A stretch of DNA of 64,000 nucleotides from JACDCA01 sp963810305 (GTDB taxonomy: Bacteria; Acidobacteriota; Vicinamibacteria; Vicinamibacterales; 2-12-FULL-66-21): positions 617,762 through 681,761 of the forward strand of contig CAWEMY010000011.1 in assembly GCA_963810305.1 (NCBI GenBank). Reading direction: 5' to 3'. How positions within the stretch are numbered: the first letter of the stretch is position 1; every line of letters begins with the position of its first letter. A program made the position numbers and the translations under genes. The notes under the pieces are model-generated. The model was not told where the DNA came from, ran no database searches, and was given only the letters and a program-made list of their open reading frames with translations. Positions 1 to 9,182 of this stretch are shown in pieces.

Positions 1-2
1 TC

Positions 3-359
3 GTTCTGGATCTGATGACGGTCAAGTTCCTGAGCACCTACTCCACGCGTCCGTTGCAGATGTTCGGTCCGGTCGGGCTCGCGATGGGACTCGCCGGCAC
101 CTTGGTCTGCGGCTACATGGTCTATTTGAAGATCGCGTATAACCCGGGTATCGCCAACCGTCCGCTGCTGCAGCTCGGCGTCCTCCTGATACTCTTTGGC
201 GGGCAGCTTCTGATGATGGGACTGCTCGGCGAAATGCAGGCGCGCACGTATCACGAATCCCAGAACAAACCGATTTACGTCATCCGTGAGATTCTCGAGA
301 CCGAGCTGCCGTCTCGCGAAGAGGAGAGAAGGAGGTCGGACCGTGTCTGGATCTCCTGA
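3..359 (+). CDS. Glycosyltransferase family 2, C-terminal part (5' truncated by window edge)
   Basis: The reading frame is open from the first bases of the window, so the gene begins upstream. The visible part is the C-terminal end of a DPM1-like family 2 glycosyltransferase. It starts with DLMTVKFLSTYSTRP, a stretch typical of the join between the catalytic domain and the membrane anchor in this subfamily. Two hydrophobic helices follow (about residues 20-40 and 53-72 of the visible part), then a charged tail. The family moves a sugar from a nucleotide donor to a lipid carrier at the inner membrane. The catalytic DxD region is outside the window, so the substrate cannot be judged. The stop overlaps the start of the next gene by 17 nt, which suggests co-transcription. 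Confidence 0.8.
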   Translation, partial: VLDLMTVKFLSTYSTRPLQMFGPVGLAMGLAGTLVCGYMVYLKIAYNPGIANRPLLQLGVLLILFGGQLLMMGLLGEMQARTYHESQNKPIYVIREILETELPSREEERRRSDRVWIS

Positions 360-1257
360 CGGGCCGGGAATACTCGCGCGCGTTCTGCCGTTCGTCTTAG
401 CGGCGGTTCTGACCGCGTGTGGCGGCGGCACGCCGACCGCCCCTCAGCCTTCACCGCCGCCAACACCCCCTCCGCCGGTGCTGCCGCCGAGCAACGTCGC
501 GCCGACAATCGAAACGATCGTCGCGCAGGGACGGCGTCAGCGGCAACCGCCGCGGTTCGCCGACCTGAAGGAAAGAATCGACGTCAGCGCGACGGTGAGC
601 GACCCGGAGACGCCCATCGAGGAGCTGACGTTCCAGTGGACTGCGACGGCCGGCACGTTCGACGGCACCGGCAAGACAGTCGCCTGGACCGCGCCTGATA
701 GCGCGACGACACCGGCCAAGGTGACGATCACTCTCAAGATCGTCGAGAACTACGGGCATCCCGGTCAGCCGAAAAACTTCTCTCACGAGGTGACCTCGAG
801 CGTGGAAATTGCTCTCCACGACTCCACCAGCGAAGTGCGGCGCATGGCCGAGCAGTTCCTTATGGATTTTTCCGACACGAACATCAAGGACTGGCAATAC
901 ATCATGCGCAACTTCAATGCTGGAGCCTGTCCGAGCCCTGCCGACGTCGAGGCCGAAAAGGAGGATGTCATCCGCCACTACACTGAATTCCAGATGATCA
1001 ACTCCCGCATCGGCGACGGCAAGGTATCGGTGAGCTTCCGCAGCTTCTGTCCGTTCCGTGGCCGCCCGGGGGATGCGTGCGCGGTCGTTCCCGTGTACTG
1101 GGACTCGCAGAAGTTCCAGGGGAGCCGCAGCGTTGCCGAAGGGGAGGATTTCCTGGCCGCCGCGTACTCGACGAAGGACGCGCGGTGGTATCTGTGTTCC
1201 AGCGACTTCGAGGCGTTTGAGACACTGGCGCCTTCACATTCCTCCTACGCGCGCTGA
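343..1257 (+). CDS. Secreted lipoprotein with Ig/PKD-like domain, function unknown
   Basis: I place the start at GTG 343 because GGAGG lies 7 nt upstream at 331-335. The open frame extends further upstream, but inside the previous gene. The 304-residue product begins with a hydrophobic segment ending in VLTACGGG, a lipobox that predicts lipid attachment at Cys. A Pro-rich linker follows. Next comes an Ig/PKD-like beta domain (about residues 55-150, with VSATVSDPETPIEELTFQW), then a C-terminal alpha/beta region with three Cys residues (CPSPAD, SFCPF, DACAV). I do not recognise the C-terminal domain; an NTF2-like fold is possible but unproven. The next gene starts directly after the stop, so the two lipoproteins are probably translated together. 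Confidence 0.75.
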   Translation: MSGSPDGPGILARVLPFVLAAVLTACGGGTPTAPQPSPPPTPPPPVLPPSNVAPTIETIVAQGRRQRQPPRFADLKERIDVSATVSDPETPIEELTFQWTATAGTFDGTGKTVAWTAPDSATTPAKVTITLKIVENYGHPGQPKNFSHEVTSSVEIALHDSTSEVRRMAEQFLMDFSDTNIKDWQYIMRNFNAGACPSPADVEAEKEDVIRHYTEFQMINSRIGDGKVSVSFRSFCPFRGRPGDACAVVPVYWDSQKFQGSRSVAEGEDFLAAAYSTKDARWYLCSSDFEAFETLAPSHSSYAR

Positions 1258-2454
1258 GTGCGACTACTCAGAATCCTTACCGTCGTCGCGCTGACGGCCG
1301 CCTGCGGGCGGACGTCGGAAGCGCAGCCCGCGCAAGCTGCGCCTGCGCGGCCCGCGCAGACCGCGCCCCTTCAAGCACCCGCTTCCCAACCATCCGCGAC
1401 GCTCTCGGCGGCATTCCCATTGCGCGTCGTGGGCACAGGCTTCGCGGACGCCGCCGGCCGGCCGTTCAGCTGGAGGGGCATCACCGCGTTCCGTCTCGCG
1501 GAAATGATTGCCGCGGGACGCGAGCAGGAGGCCGTCGCCTATCTCGACTGGGCGCGCGCCGAGCAGTTGAACGTCGTCCGCGTACTGCTGATGGCGCGGC
1601 ATCTTTTCAAGCTGACGCCGGAAGCCGGACGCGCTGCCTTGCCGCGACTCCTCGATCTCGCGAAGGAGAGAGGCATAGCCGTTGAGATTGTCGCGTTTGC
1701 CGACACGAAGGGTGTCCCGGTCGACTACGAAGCCCACATTCGCGAGATCGGACGCGTCGCCACCGAAAAAGGCAACGCCTTCATCGAGATCGCCAACGAG
1801 CCTGGGCATCCGACGCAGGACGAGCGCCTTCACGACCCGGCGTTTGCGAAGCGGCTCGCGGATCTACTGCCCGAGCCTCTGGTCGTCGCGCTCGGATCGG
1901 TCGAATTCGGCGAGGATTACGCGGCAGGCGATTACGCGACATTCCATTTTGCGCGCGGGCAGAAGGAATGGGACCACGTCCTCGCTCTGAGCGACGGAGC
2001 GCGCCGCGTGCGCGAATTGAAGAAACCAATTGTCAGCGACGAACCGATGGGAGCCGGGCCCGAGTATCAACCGGGACGCCGCGACAACGAACCGTCGCGA
2101 TTCGCGGCGGCCGCGGCACTGACAAGGCTGGCGGGGATGGCAGCGACGTTCCACTACGAGGGGGGGCTGCAGGCAAGAATCCCGGTTGGCCGCGAAGCCG
2201 CATGCCTGACCGCCTGGCGTAGCGGGCTGGCGCTCCTCGATGGCCTTCGGCTCGACGGTGAGTTTCTCGAGGGGGACGAGGTACGCTCGCTGGCTGACGT
2301 GAAAGCGCGTGGCGTCTTCGCGCGGGTGTCGGGGCAACGCGCGTTGATCCTGCTCGTCGATCCCCCGCGTGATCCGCCTTTGATACTGGCGGAAAACTGG
2401 AGCGCCATTCGCGGCGTGACGGGGGTTCAGATCATCGTCGCGGAACGGCGTTAG
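1258..2454 (+). CDS. Lipoprotein with clan-A glycoside hydrolase-like TIM barrel
   Basis: GTG 1258 follows the previous stop without a gap. The 398-residue product has a lipoprotein signal peptide (VVALTAACG) and an Ala/Pro-rich linker. The main domain looks like a clan GH-A (GH5-like) barrel: FSWRGITAF at the start, an EIANEPGH segment with the Asn-Glu-Pro motif that carries the acid/base Glu, and a later IVSDEPMG segment where the nucleophile Glu is expected. No known family was recognised beyond the clan-level fold, so the substrate is open. The location next to glycan-assembly genes suggests exopolysaccharide trimming at the cell surface, which is inference. Confidence 0.65.
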   Translation: MRLLRILTVVALTAACGRTSEAQPAQAAPARPAQTAPLQAPASQPSATLSAAFPLRVVGTGFADAAGRPFSWRGITAFRLAEMIAAGREQEAVAYLDWARAEQLNVVRVLLMARHLFKLTPEAGRAALPRLLDLAKERGIAVEIVAFADTKGVPVDYEAHIREIGRVATEKGNAFIEIANEPGHPTQDERLHDPAFAKRLADLLPEPLVVALGSVEFGEDYAAGDYATFHFARGQKEWDHVLALSDGARRVRELKKPIVSDEPMGAGPEYQPGRRDNEPSRFAAAAALTRLAGMAATFHYEGGLQARIPVGREAACLTAWRSGLALLDGLRLDGEFLEGDEVRSLADVKARGVFARVSGQRALILLVDPPRDPPLILAENWSAIRGVTGVQIIVAERR

Positions 2455-2541
2455 GATCGGTTTATCCGGCGGCGCGACGGCACCCCTGGCGTCATGATGC
2501 TTGCCGCGACCCGTCGCCAGTAGCCCCTTCCCTCGGTCTTC

Positions 2542-4761
2542 TCAATGCGAGATCGATCCCCGGTCCCGGTTCCGGAAGATCACGATCTCCGGATTGGCCT
2601 TGTCCAGATTCGTGAGCGAGTCTTGGGCGCGATCGGTGAAACGATCGTCCCACGCCAGCGGAGACCACCCGAGCGTGGCCTTGTACCGGAACGCCTCTTC
2701 GTACGGCGCGGCGCCCGATTCGAGCCACTCAATCCATTGCCGTTCCTCGGTGCCTCCCAGGAGCCGCTCGACGTACTCCCGGTTGATCACGATGAAATCA
2801 GGTCTGGCTGCACGCGTTGCCGGGATGGAGGGTGCGATCCACGTCCATCTGAACTGGCGGATCCGTGGCAGGTAGCCGTACTGGTTGACGGCTGCGACAG
2901 TCTGATCTCGACGCACCTGCCCTTCGAGCCACTCTTCCGCCACTAGACGGCTGTCGCGCAGCAGCAGGAGATCAACTGAGGCTCCCCTGGCGACAAGCCA
3001 TGCCAGCAGGACGAGGCCCGCGATGCGCACGCCGGCTGTACCGTCGAGCCAGCGCCGCAAACCGATCGCAGCGCACAACGCCAGGATGCAGGTAACAGGC
3101 AGGAGGAAGCGGTCATAGACGTAGCCGGCCACCGCGATGAACGTGACGTAGTACGAGAGCGTCGAAAGCAGCATGACTGCGAAGACCCAACGGGCGCGGC
3201 CGTAGTGAGGCGAACCGACGCTGCCGATCACGAATAGCAGCCCGGCGATGCCGAGGCTGGCCACAACCTGTCCCACTGAGGCTTGAAGGAGCAGCCACTG
3301 GCCGTGCATACCAGGCGCAACCATCCGGTACCCCGAGCTGGCGGGCCCGACGATGAACGCGAAATGCTCGAACATCCCTGCGCGGTTGAAGACCACGTTG
3401 TAGCAGACGGCCAGGGTGGCAGCCGCGACCAGCGCGCCCGTCGCGAGCACCAGCCATCCCTGCCGTGAACGACCATATCGCCACAACAGCATCGCGGCCG
3501 GCAGGATGTACAGGCCGTAGGCTTGATCCTTCGTTGCGACCGCCGCGGCCGCTGTGATGCCCAGTGCCGCGGCATTGCGCACGCGTGCCGATCGATAAAG
3601 CTCGCAGAGGAACACCATCGACCAGACGAACCAACAGACGTACGGTACGTCGACGTTGATCGTCTTTGCATAGAACGGAAAGGGGAGGAAGACGCCCGCG
3701 CACAGGGCGGCAGGCCATGCGTGGCGGCGGTCTATCGTTCGCGCAGCAAGGAGGGCGACTCCGAGCAGAGTGGCCAGGCCCATCGCGACGCTGAGAAGCC
3801 GCCCCAGAACGATCAGCACCATCTGGGTAGCCCCCGAGTAGAGCGATACCCAATCGAGCGTCACGCCGACGAACACCGGCGCAAAGACGAGTGCCAGCAG
3901 GTAATGGTGAAGGGGAGGGTAGATGCCGCCGTGCCATCCAGCGGAGAAGCGCTGGCGTACCCCGTCCAGGATCGCCGGCGGGTATATCTCGTCCGGCGCC
4001 CAGCCGGCTGTACCTCCCCACGAGATTCCCGCGACGAAAATGATCGTCAGCCCCGCAAAGCTGGCGGCAAGCGGAAGCGTCCACTCGAGTTCACGCCGCG
4101 CCATTCGCCAGACGGGAAGCGAGGCCGTCCACATCAGGAGTCCCGACCAAAGCGCCGCGATCGCGAGCGTGGCGGACGGCCCCCAGGCCCGGGCCCGCCA
4201 CTTCCAGACCGGTAAGGGACGCGGAGATAGCGCCTCGAGAGGCACCGCCGTGAGCCGGTACGGGTTGCCAACGTCCCACTGCAAATCGACACTGGTGGCG
4301 CGGGCGGCCGGACCGTAATCGATGCCGATCAGGTGCTGCCCGGCCGTCAACGACACGGTTACGGCCGGTGTGCCCGGTTCGCCGTGATTGTCGAAGATCC
4401 GGCGGCCTTGAACCCAGAGCGACACCGGTACATCGGCGACGACGCGGAGCGCGTATTCTCGCGCCTCGGGGGTGAACAGGTACCCATCCCACCGGATTCG
4501 CGGGGGTTCTCCGCCAGCTTTGGCCGTGAGCGCTTCCACCGAATGCCAGGAGAACAGCCGTTCATGGCTCGTGTGAAAGATCTCGGACGAAGGGCGGTCG
4601 GCTTTGGTGACGGTCGCCGTCAGACCTGACGTGCCGATTGCAGAGTACGCCGCGGCCAGCACACCGGATGAGAGGCCGGCTGTAATTGTGAGGAACGCCA
4701 GAAGCCGATGTGATGTGCGATGCCTTCGCGGAGGGTCGTCGGCGCGCGTCAGTGCCGCCAC
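2542..4761 (-). CDS. Polytopic GT39/ArnT-like glycosyltransferase with N-terminal PA14-like domain
   Basis: This 739-residue membrane protein starts with one transmembrane helix (about residues 21-43). A roughly 130-residue extracytoplasmic beta domain follows, resembling PA14 (IRWDGYLFTPEAREYALRVV, then GRRIFDN, then AGQHLIGIDY). The rest (about 200-600) is a run of hydrophobic helices typical of lipid-linked-sugar glycosyltransferases of the dolichyl-phosphate-mannose/ArnT superfamily, with a soluble C-terminal segment. Such enzymes transfer a sugar from polyprenyl phosphate on the outer face of the membrane. The start overlaps the upstream SGNH gene by 13 nt, so the two are co-translated. 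The acceptor and sugar are unknown. PA14 domains often bind carbohydrate and may position the acceptor here (inference). Confidence 0.75.
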   Translation of the reverse strand: MAALTRADDPPRRHRTSHRLLAFLTITAGLSSGVLAAAYSAIGTSGLTATVTKADRPSSEIFHTSHERLFSWHSVEALTAKAGGEPPRIRWDGYLFTPEAREYALRVVADVPVSLWVQGRRIFDNHGEPGTPAVTVSLTAGQHLIGIDYGPAARATSVDLQWDVGNPYRLTAVPLEALSPRPLPVWKWRARAWGPSATLAIAALWSGLLMWTASLPVWRMARRELEWTLPLAASFAGLTIIFVAGISWGGTAGWAPDEIYPPAILDGVRQRFSAGWHGGIYPPLHHYLLALVFAPVFVGVTLDWVSLYSGATQMVLIVLGRLLSVAMGLATLLGVALLAARTIDRRHAWPAALCAGVFLPFPFYAKTINVDVPYVCWFVWSMVFLCELYRSARVRNAAALGITAAAAVATKDQAYGLYILPAAMLLWRYGRSRQGWLVLATGALVAAATLAVCYNVVFNRAGMFEHFAFIVGPASSGYRMVAPGMHGQWLLLQASVGQVVASLGIAGLLFVIGSVGSPHYGRARWVFAVMLLSTLSYYVTFIAVAGYVYDRFLLPVTCILALCAAIGLRRWLDGTAGVRIAGLVLLAWLVARGASVDLLLLRDSRLVAEEWLEGQVRRDQTVAAVNQYGYLPRIRQFRWTWIAPSIPATRAARPDFIVINREYVERLLGGTEERQWIEWLESGAAPYEEAFRYKATLGWSPLAWDDRFTDRAQDSLTNLDKANPEIVIFRNRDRGSISH

Positions 4762-5759
4762 TCGGTCGCCATTCCAGTAAGCTGCCGCGCGGGAATGACC
4801 TCAATGATCCGGTCCAGAAATCTGGATGCCAGTGCCCGATTGCCCTCAGGTCGCAGGTGCAGGCCGTCCAGATCGATGTACGTCGACCGGTTGGCGTCGA
4901 ACTCGGCGTACGGGTCGACCAGGTGAGCGCCGTTGGCAGGTACTACCGTGCGAAGACGCTGATTCGTCTCCAGCAGCAACTCTTGCGAGTCGTCGTTGCC
5001 GCGGCATCGAATAACGGCGGGCTGCGGCAGACAGTTGCCCGGGGCGACTGGCGGTAACGTGCTGACGAAGACGTACTGGACTCCACGCTCCCGCGCCGTG
5101 TCAATGAAGTCGCGCACAGCGCTGGCGATGGCGGATGCCGGCACTTCGGCGATCACGTCATTTGCGCCGTGGAGCAGAAGCAACACCTGCGGCTGGTGCG
5201 CCGCGATGCTGGACTTCAGGCGCTCGTCGTTGTCGGTCACTCGCTCACCGCCTCGTCCCGCGTTGATCACCGTAATCTGCTGCCCCGGAATGCGCGCCCT
5301 GAAGAACTCCTGCAGGATCGTGGGATAGGCGTTCGGGAGGTCCACGAAGAAGGGAACGAAGTTCACCGGCCGTCCGTTTTCCCCTTCCGTCAGGCTGTCG
5401 CCGAAGGCCAGGAGCCGAGTGATTGCGAGCTCCCGATGTCGCAGCGTAACCACGAACGAACAGGTCGCCTGGCGATTGCGTACATCGCTCGCGGTGCACG
5501 TCACGCGAGTGTCTCCGAGCGGGAACTCTGTGCCGGAGGCCGGCGAGCAGGCGACCTCAACCGGCGGCGCTCCTCCAGCGATGGAGGGCGCCGGATAGGA
5601 GACGGCCATCAACGTGGAGGTGACGTCGTCGACGGATACCGAGGCGCTGCAGTTGATAACCGGGGCTTCCGACGGCGGCGGCGGAGCGGGACCTGCCGGG
5701 CTGCTACAGGCGCCGGCCAGGGTCGCGACCATCAGCACCGCTAACCCGGGGCGTGACAA
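4749..5759 (-). CDS. SGNH/GDSL hydrolase lipoprotein
   Basis: The 336-residue product has a lipoprotein signal (MVATLAGACSS). A small two-Cys beta domain resembling HYR follows (VTCTASDVRNRQATCSF). An SGNH hydrolase domain covers about residue 115 to the end. The family blocks are visible: AFGDSLTEG (catalytic Ser122), AGRGGERV, HGANDV, and DLDGLHLRPEGN with the Asp/His pair. The family removes acyl or other ester groups, often from glycans, so a surface O-deacetylase is plausible. A close relative lies at 17581-18565. It sits 6 nt after a radical SAM gene and overlaps the following membrane transferase, indicating one operon. Confidence 0.85.
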   Translation of the reverse strand: MSRPGLAVLMVATLAGACSSPAGPAPPPPSEAPVINCSASVSVDDVTSTLMAVSYPAPSIAGGAPPVEVACSPASGTEFPLGDTRVTCTASDVRNRQATCSFVVTLRHRELAITRLLAFGDSLTEGENGRPVNFVPFFVDLPNAYPTILQEFFRARIPGQQITVINAGRGGERVTDNDERLKSSIAAHQPQVLLLLHGANDVIAEVPASAIASAVRDFIDTARERGVQYVFVSTLPPVAPGNCLPQPAVIRCRGNDDSQELLLETNQRLRTVVPANGAHLVDPYAEFDANRSTYIDLDGLHLRPEGNRALASRFLDRIIEVIPARQLTGMATEWRH

Positions 5760-5765
5760 TCCTGT

Positions 5766-7316
5766 CTAGCCCGCGACGCGGGCGCGCTTTGCGGGCGCCA
5801 CCGGCTGCTGCCGGTTGCGCATCCGGCGCGCGAGGTCCTGCAGCGACTTGTCGAGGCGAGACTCCTGCCGGCTTTGCAGGAGATTCATGAACAGCCGAAC
5901 CACTCGCCACGGTCGCGCGGCGTACTGCACACCGTAGAAGGTCAGGAAGCCGAGCACTCGATACGTGTTGAGGATCCGCGGCGTCACGCCGTCGCTGTAG
6001 GAAATCGACGAAGAGAAGTCCTTGTACGCGCAGAGGCCGAGGAAGTATTCGTCCGACAACTCGGGGATCTTGCCAGTCTTGCGAAGCTGGTGGTACAGCT
6101 CGGAACCTGGGTACGGCGAGAAGAGCGAGATGCTCATGTCGTGGACGCCCGCGAATCCCATCCGCGCCAGGAACCGCACCGTCTGGCCCAGCTCCTTCCG
6201 CGATTCATCGGGAAAGCCCATGATGATGTTCAGCTTGACGTTCAGTCCGTTGCGGACGGCGCCAAGGACCGAGGCTTCGAGCCGATCCAACTTCACGACC
6301 TTCTTGATGCGCTTGAGGACTTCGGGCGAGCCGCTCTCCGGCGCATAACTCATGTTCCGGCAACCAGACTCGTAGAGCAGCCGGCAGACTTCTTCGTCGA
6401 TCGCCTCCGAGCGTGTACCGCTAGGCAATTGCCAGGTGAACTTCAGCTTCCGCTCGAGGATCTTCCGGGTGAAGTCGATGATCCAGCTTCTCTTCACGAT
6501 CGCGGTCAGATCGTAGAAATCGAAGTTGGTGGCGCCGTATCGCTCCTGGTACGTCTGAATCTCGTTCAGCACATCGTCAGGGTCGCGCGCATACCATCGC
6601 GTCGTCCACATTTCGGGATTCGAGCAGAAGGTGCACTGGTAAGGACAGCCGCGGGTCGCAAGTATCGGCATGCTCCGCCCGAGGTCCACACCATAGCCGA
6701 GACCGTGATCGAGGTACTTGTCGAGCGGCACCAGATCCCACGCCGGCCATGGGATGTCATCGAGATTGCGGATGCGCGTACGGGGTCCGGTTGATTTGTG
6801 GGCACCGCCGGCGCGGATCAGCAGACCGGGAATGGCGTCGAACGCCGCCTTGTTCGCCACCGCATTCGCCAGGTCGACGATCGTTTCTTCCCCTTCGCCA
6901 ATGACGCAGACGTCGACTTCGGGCGTGGAGTCGAGCGTGAACGCGGCCGTCGCCGTAATGTGCTCGCCGCCAGCCATGATCGGGATCCCGGGGAATTTTT
7001 CGCGCACCATCCGGATCATGCGGCGGATCTCGGGCCAGTCCTGCGAGAACATGCAGCTCACGCCGATCAGCTCGGTGTCCGGCTGGATCCGCTCGACGAT
7101 CTCCTCGCTCCGCAAGCCGATCGCCATGACCTTGTTGTCGAAGAGCGGCGTGACCTGGAAGGGGTTTTCTCCGAGACCGTCGACGATCCGAGCCGTGTGC
7201 CCCGCCTGCCGCAGGCTCGCCGCCAGATAGGCGGGTCCGATGGGAGGTGTCAGCGGCCCTGAATCCGACCACGTCGGTACGAGCAGGGGCGGACGAAGAA
7301 GCGTAACTATTGCCAT
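5766..7316 (-). CDS. B12-binding-type radical SAM protein
   Basis: The 516-residue product has the BchE/hopanoid-enzyme layout. An N-terminal Rossmann-like cobalamin-binding type domain (about 1-150, with the GVSCMFSQDWPEIRR and AGGEHITA segments) is followed by a radical SAM core whose Cys residues are in RGCPYQCTFCSNP (Cys224, Cys228, Cys231). The canonical DxHxxG cobalamin loop is not obvious, so cofactor binding is uncertain. The family uses a 4Fe-4S cluster and S-adenosylmethionine for radical methylations or rearrangements. The gene is placed between sugar-transferase genes on the same strand, so modification of a lipid or glycan is likely, but the substrate cannot be read from the sequence. 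Confidence 0.85.
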   Translation of the reverse strand: MAIVTLLRPPLLVPTWSDSGPLTPPIGPAYLAASLRQAGHTARIVDGLGENPFQVTPLFDNKVMAIGLRSEEIVERIQPDTELIGVSCMFSQDWPEIRRMIRMVREKFPGIPIMAGGEHITATAAFTLDSTPEVDVCVIGEGEETIVDLANAVANKAAFDAIPGLLIRAGGAHKSTGPRTRIRNLDDIPWPAWDLVPLDKYLDHGLGYGVDLGRSMPILATRGCPYQCTFCSNPEMWTTRWYARDPDDVLNEIQTYQERYGATNFDFYDLTAIVKRSWIIDFTRKILERKLKFTWQLPSGTRSEAIDEEVCRLLYESGCRNMSYAPESGSPEVLKRIKKVVKLDRLEASVLGAVRNGLNVKLNIIMGFPDESRKELGQTVRFLARMGFAGVHDMSISLFSPYPGSELYHQLRKTGKIPELSDEYFLGLCAYKDFSSSISYSDGVTPRILNTYRVLGFLTFYGVQYAARPWRVVRLFMNLLQSRQESRLDKSLQDLARRMRNRQQPVAPAKRARVAG

Positions 7317-7390
7317 TCTTTTTACGTCTGACCGGGGATCGCGCGGGTCCTTCAGTTTAGCATGCGCGGCTCAATGCCTAAAGACTCGTA

Positions 7391-7442
7391 GTCCGCCCTT
7401 TAGGGCTGCATATGGGGACGCCGTCCAGCCCTTTAGGGCTGC
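7391..7442. repeat. Two copies of a CCCTTTAGGGC palindromic repeat
   Basis: Two near-identical palindromes, GTCCGCCCTTTAGGGCTGC at 7391-7409 and GTCCAGCCCTTTAGGGCTGC at 7423-7442, are separated by 13 nt. The second copy supplies the stop codon and last residues (Gln-Pro-stop) of the membrane transferase on the minus strand, so it landed at or eroded into the gene end. The rest of 7317-7390 holds no gene. Confidence 0.8.
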
Positions 7443-9163
7443 GTTGTCGTGGTCCGCTCCCTCTCACGCGCGAAAACGAATACCCGTGGATGGTCGAACA
7501 AGCGGAACGTCAGCTCTGCCGCATCGTCATTGACGTCGATTCCGCCGAGTCGCGGATAGACCTTGAAACTCCTCATCAGTTTGAAGCCCAGCCGTCCAGC
7601 AAACAGGTCGTCGTAGTACTGCTTGACGACCCCGTGCTCGCTGGCCGGAAGGTGATGGTAGAACTGCAGGAATGTATCGTCCATAACGATGTAGTCCACC
7701 AGTCCGACGCGCTTTCGAATGTACTCGCGCTTCTCTTCGGGGGATGGCCGGAGGTCGTAGAGGTAGCGGTAAGTGTCCAACGCGAACAACTGGTAGTAAT
7801 CGTTCCGCTCGCTGTCTTTGCCCCAGAGGACGTAGTCGACCTTGAAATCCGGGTTGGTCAGGTAGCTGCCCATCGGTGGGATGTTGTGCGAGGGTTCGAT
7901 CAGGATGCGCGACCCGGCAGGCACGCGATTGACCAGATATTGCGAGGCCACCAGCCGGCTGTCGGGTTTGATGAACACGTTCATGTAGGCAGCGGCGTAG
8001 AGGACGGTGAGCGCCACCACGAACGCGGTTGCAATCGCGGCGACCCGTCGCCAGGCCGGCCTCTGGAGCAGATCCGCGCTGAGGGCCCCGGCAGCCACCG
8101 CCAGTGCGGGAACCAGCGGCACTGCATATCTCGCGAAGGGAAGGATCGTTCGGCCGGCAACGATGTAGTAAACGATCGGGAAGGCAGCAGCCATCACAGC
8201 GTACCGATCGCGCCGCCACAGCAGCCAGCCGACGCCTAGAATCGCCCAGATCTCGAACGCCGGCCCGAGGCCCCACCAGAGGAGATTGGTGAACCAGAAC
8301 GACCGGGGCTGCACCGTAGTGAACTGCGCTCCCCAGATCGCTCTGATCTCACCAGTCATGGGTCCGGTAACGAGCTCGCCGATCCCCGCAACCGCCTTGT
8401 TGAACTCGAGCCAGACGAATGGATCGAGCACCAGGAACGTGACGCCCGCGACAACTCCCGGAATCGCGCCTTTGAGGAGCCAGGCCGTCCATGGCCGCCA
8501 CTGGGGCGCGCGCGGCGGACGCCCGGGTGCGGTGAGGTGCGCGACCAATGTCAGAGGCAGCAGAAATGCGGCGCTGTACTTACACGCAATGGCTGCGCCG
8601 ATCGCCACACCCGCAGCCACGTATGAGCGGATGGCTCCAGAGCCTGCGACATGCATCAGAAACAGCCAGGCCAGAATGCTGAAGAATGTCAGCGAGACAT
8701 CGACGCTGAAGAAGTGCGAATCGCGAAGGTGCAGGACCCCGGCTGCGGTCAGCGCCGCGGCGACGAGCCCCGCCACGCGACCGCTGACGCGCTCGGCGAT
8801 CAGATACACGAGCGGGATCGTCGCCGTGCCGAGTGCGGCGGAGATCGATCGTCCGAGGATCATGAACGTGATGCCGTCCTGTTTCAGGGCGACGTTCAGC
8901 GGGTGCGCGATGCGCTCGAACGCCTCCAGCAAGCCGATCAGGAAGTACATCGGCAGCGGGGAATACATGAAGAACTTCGCGGAGTTCGCCGCCTCGAAAA
9001 AGTCGGCGCGAATTGCGAGCGCTCCCGCAAAGACGAAATGCTCGTCGATGTGAAAGTGGTAGTACGGGGCACCCCACCCCAGACCGTAGAACCGGACCGC
9101 GGCCCCGGCAGTGGTGATGAAGGAGAGGAGCAGGAGCGCCCGCTTGCGCGAGAGCGCAGTCAT
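7433..9163 (-). CDS. Polytopic GT39/ArnT-like glycosyltransferase
   Basis: I choose ATG 9163 (576 residues) because the frame upstream of it lies inside the preceding glycosyltransferase gene. The product starts with a first membrane helix, then the loop GWGAPYYHFHIDEHFVFAGA. The acidic D-E pair after the first helix matches the position of the catalytic acid in GT39/GT83-type enzymes. About ten further hydrophobic helices follow (to about residue 410), then a soluble C-terminal domain. It should act at the periplasmic face on a polyprenyl-phosphate sugar. It lies 19 nt downstream of a GT2 gene of the kind that makes polyprenyl-phosphate sugars, so donor synthesis and donor use appear linked in one operon. 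Confidence 0.8.
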   Translation of the reverse strand: MTALSRKRALLLLSFITTAGAAVRFYGLGWGAPYYHFHIDEHFVFAGALAIRADFFEAANSAKFFMYSPLPMYFLIGLLEAFERIAHPLNVALKQDGITFMILGRSISAALGTATIPLVYLIAERVSGRVAGLVAAALTAAGVLHLRDSHFFSVDVSLTFFSILAWLFLMHVAGSGAIRSYVAAGVAIGAAIACKYSAAFLLPLTLVAHLTAPGRPPRAPQWRPWTAWLLKGAIPGVVAGVTFLVLDPFVWLEFNKAVAGIGELVTGPMTGEIRAIWGAQFTTVQPRSFWFTNLLWWGLGPAFEIWAILGVGWLLWRRDRYAVMAAAFPIVYYIVAGRTILPFARYAVPLVPALAVAAGALSADLLQRPAWRRVAAIATAFVVALTVLYAAAYMNVFIKPDSRLVASQYLVNRVPAGSRILIEPSHNIPPMGSYLTNPDFKVDYVLWGKDSERNDYYQLFALDTYRYLYDLRPSPEEKREYIRKRVGLVDYIVMDDTFLQFYHHLPASEHGVVKQYYDDLFAGRLGFKLMRSFKVYPRLGGIDVNDDAAELTFRLFDHPRVFVFARERERTTTTQP

Positions 9164-9182
9164 CGGCAGCTCGCCGCCGGCG

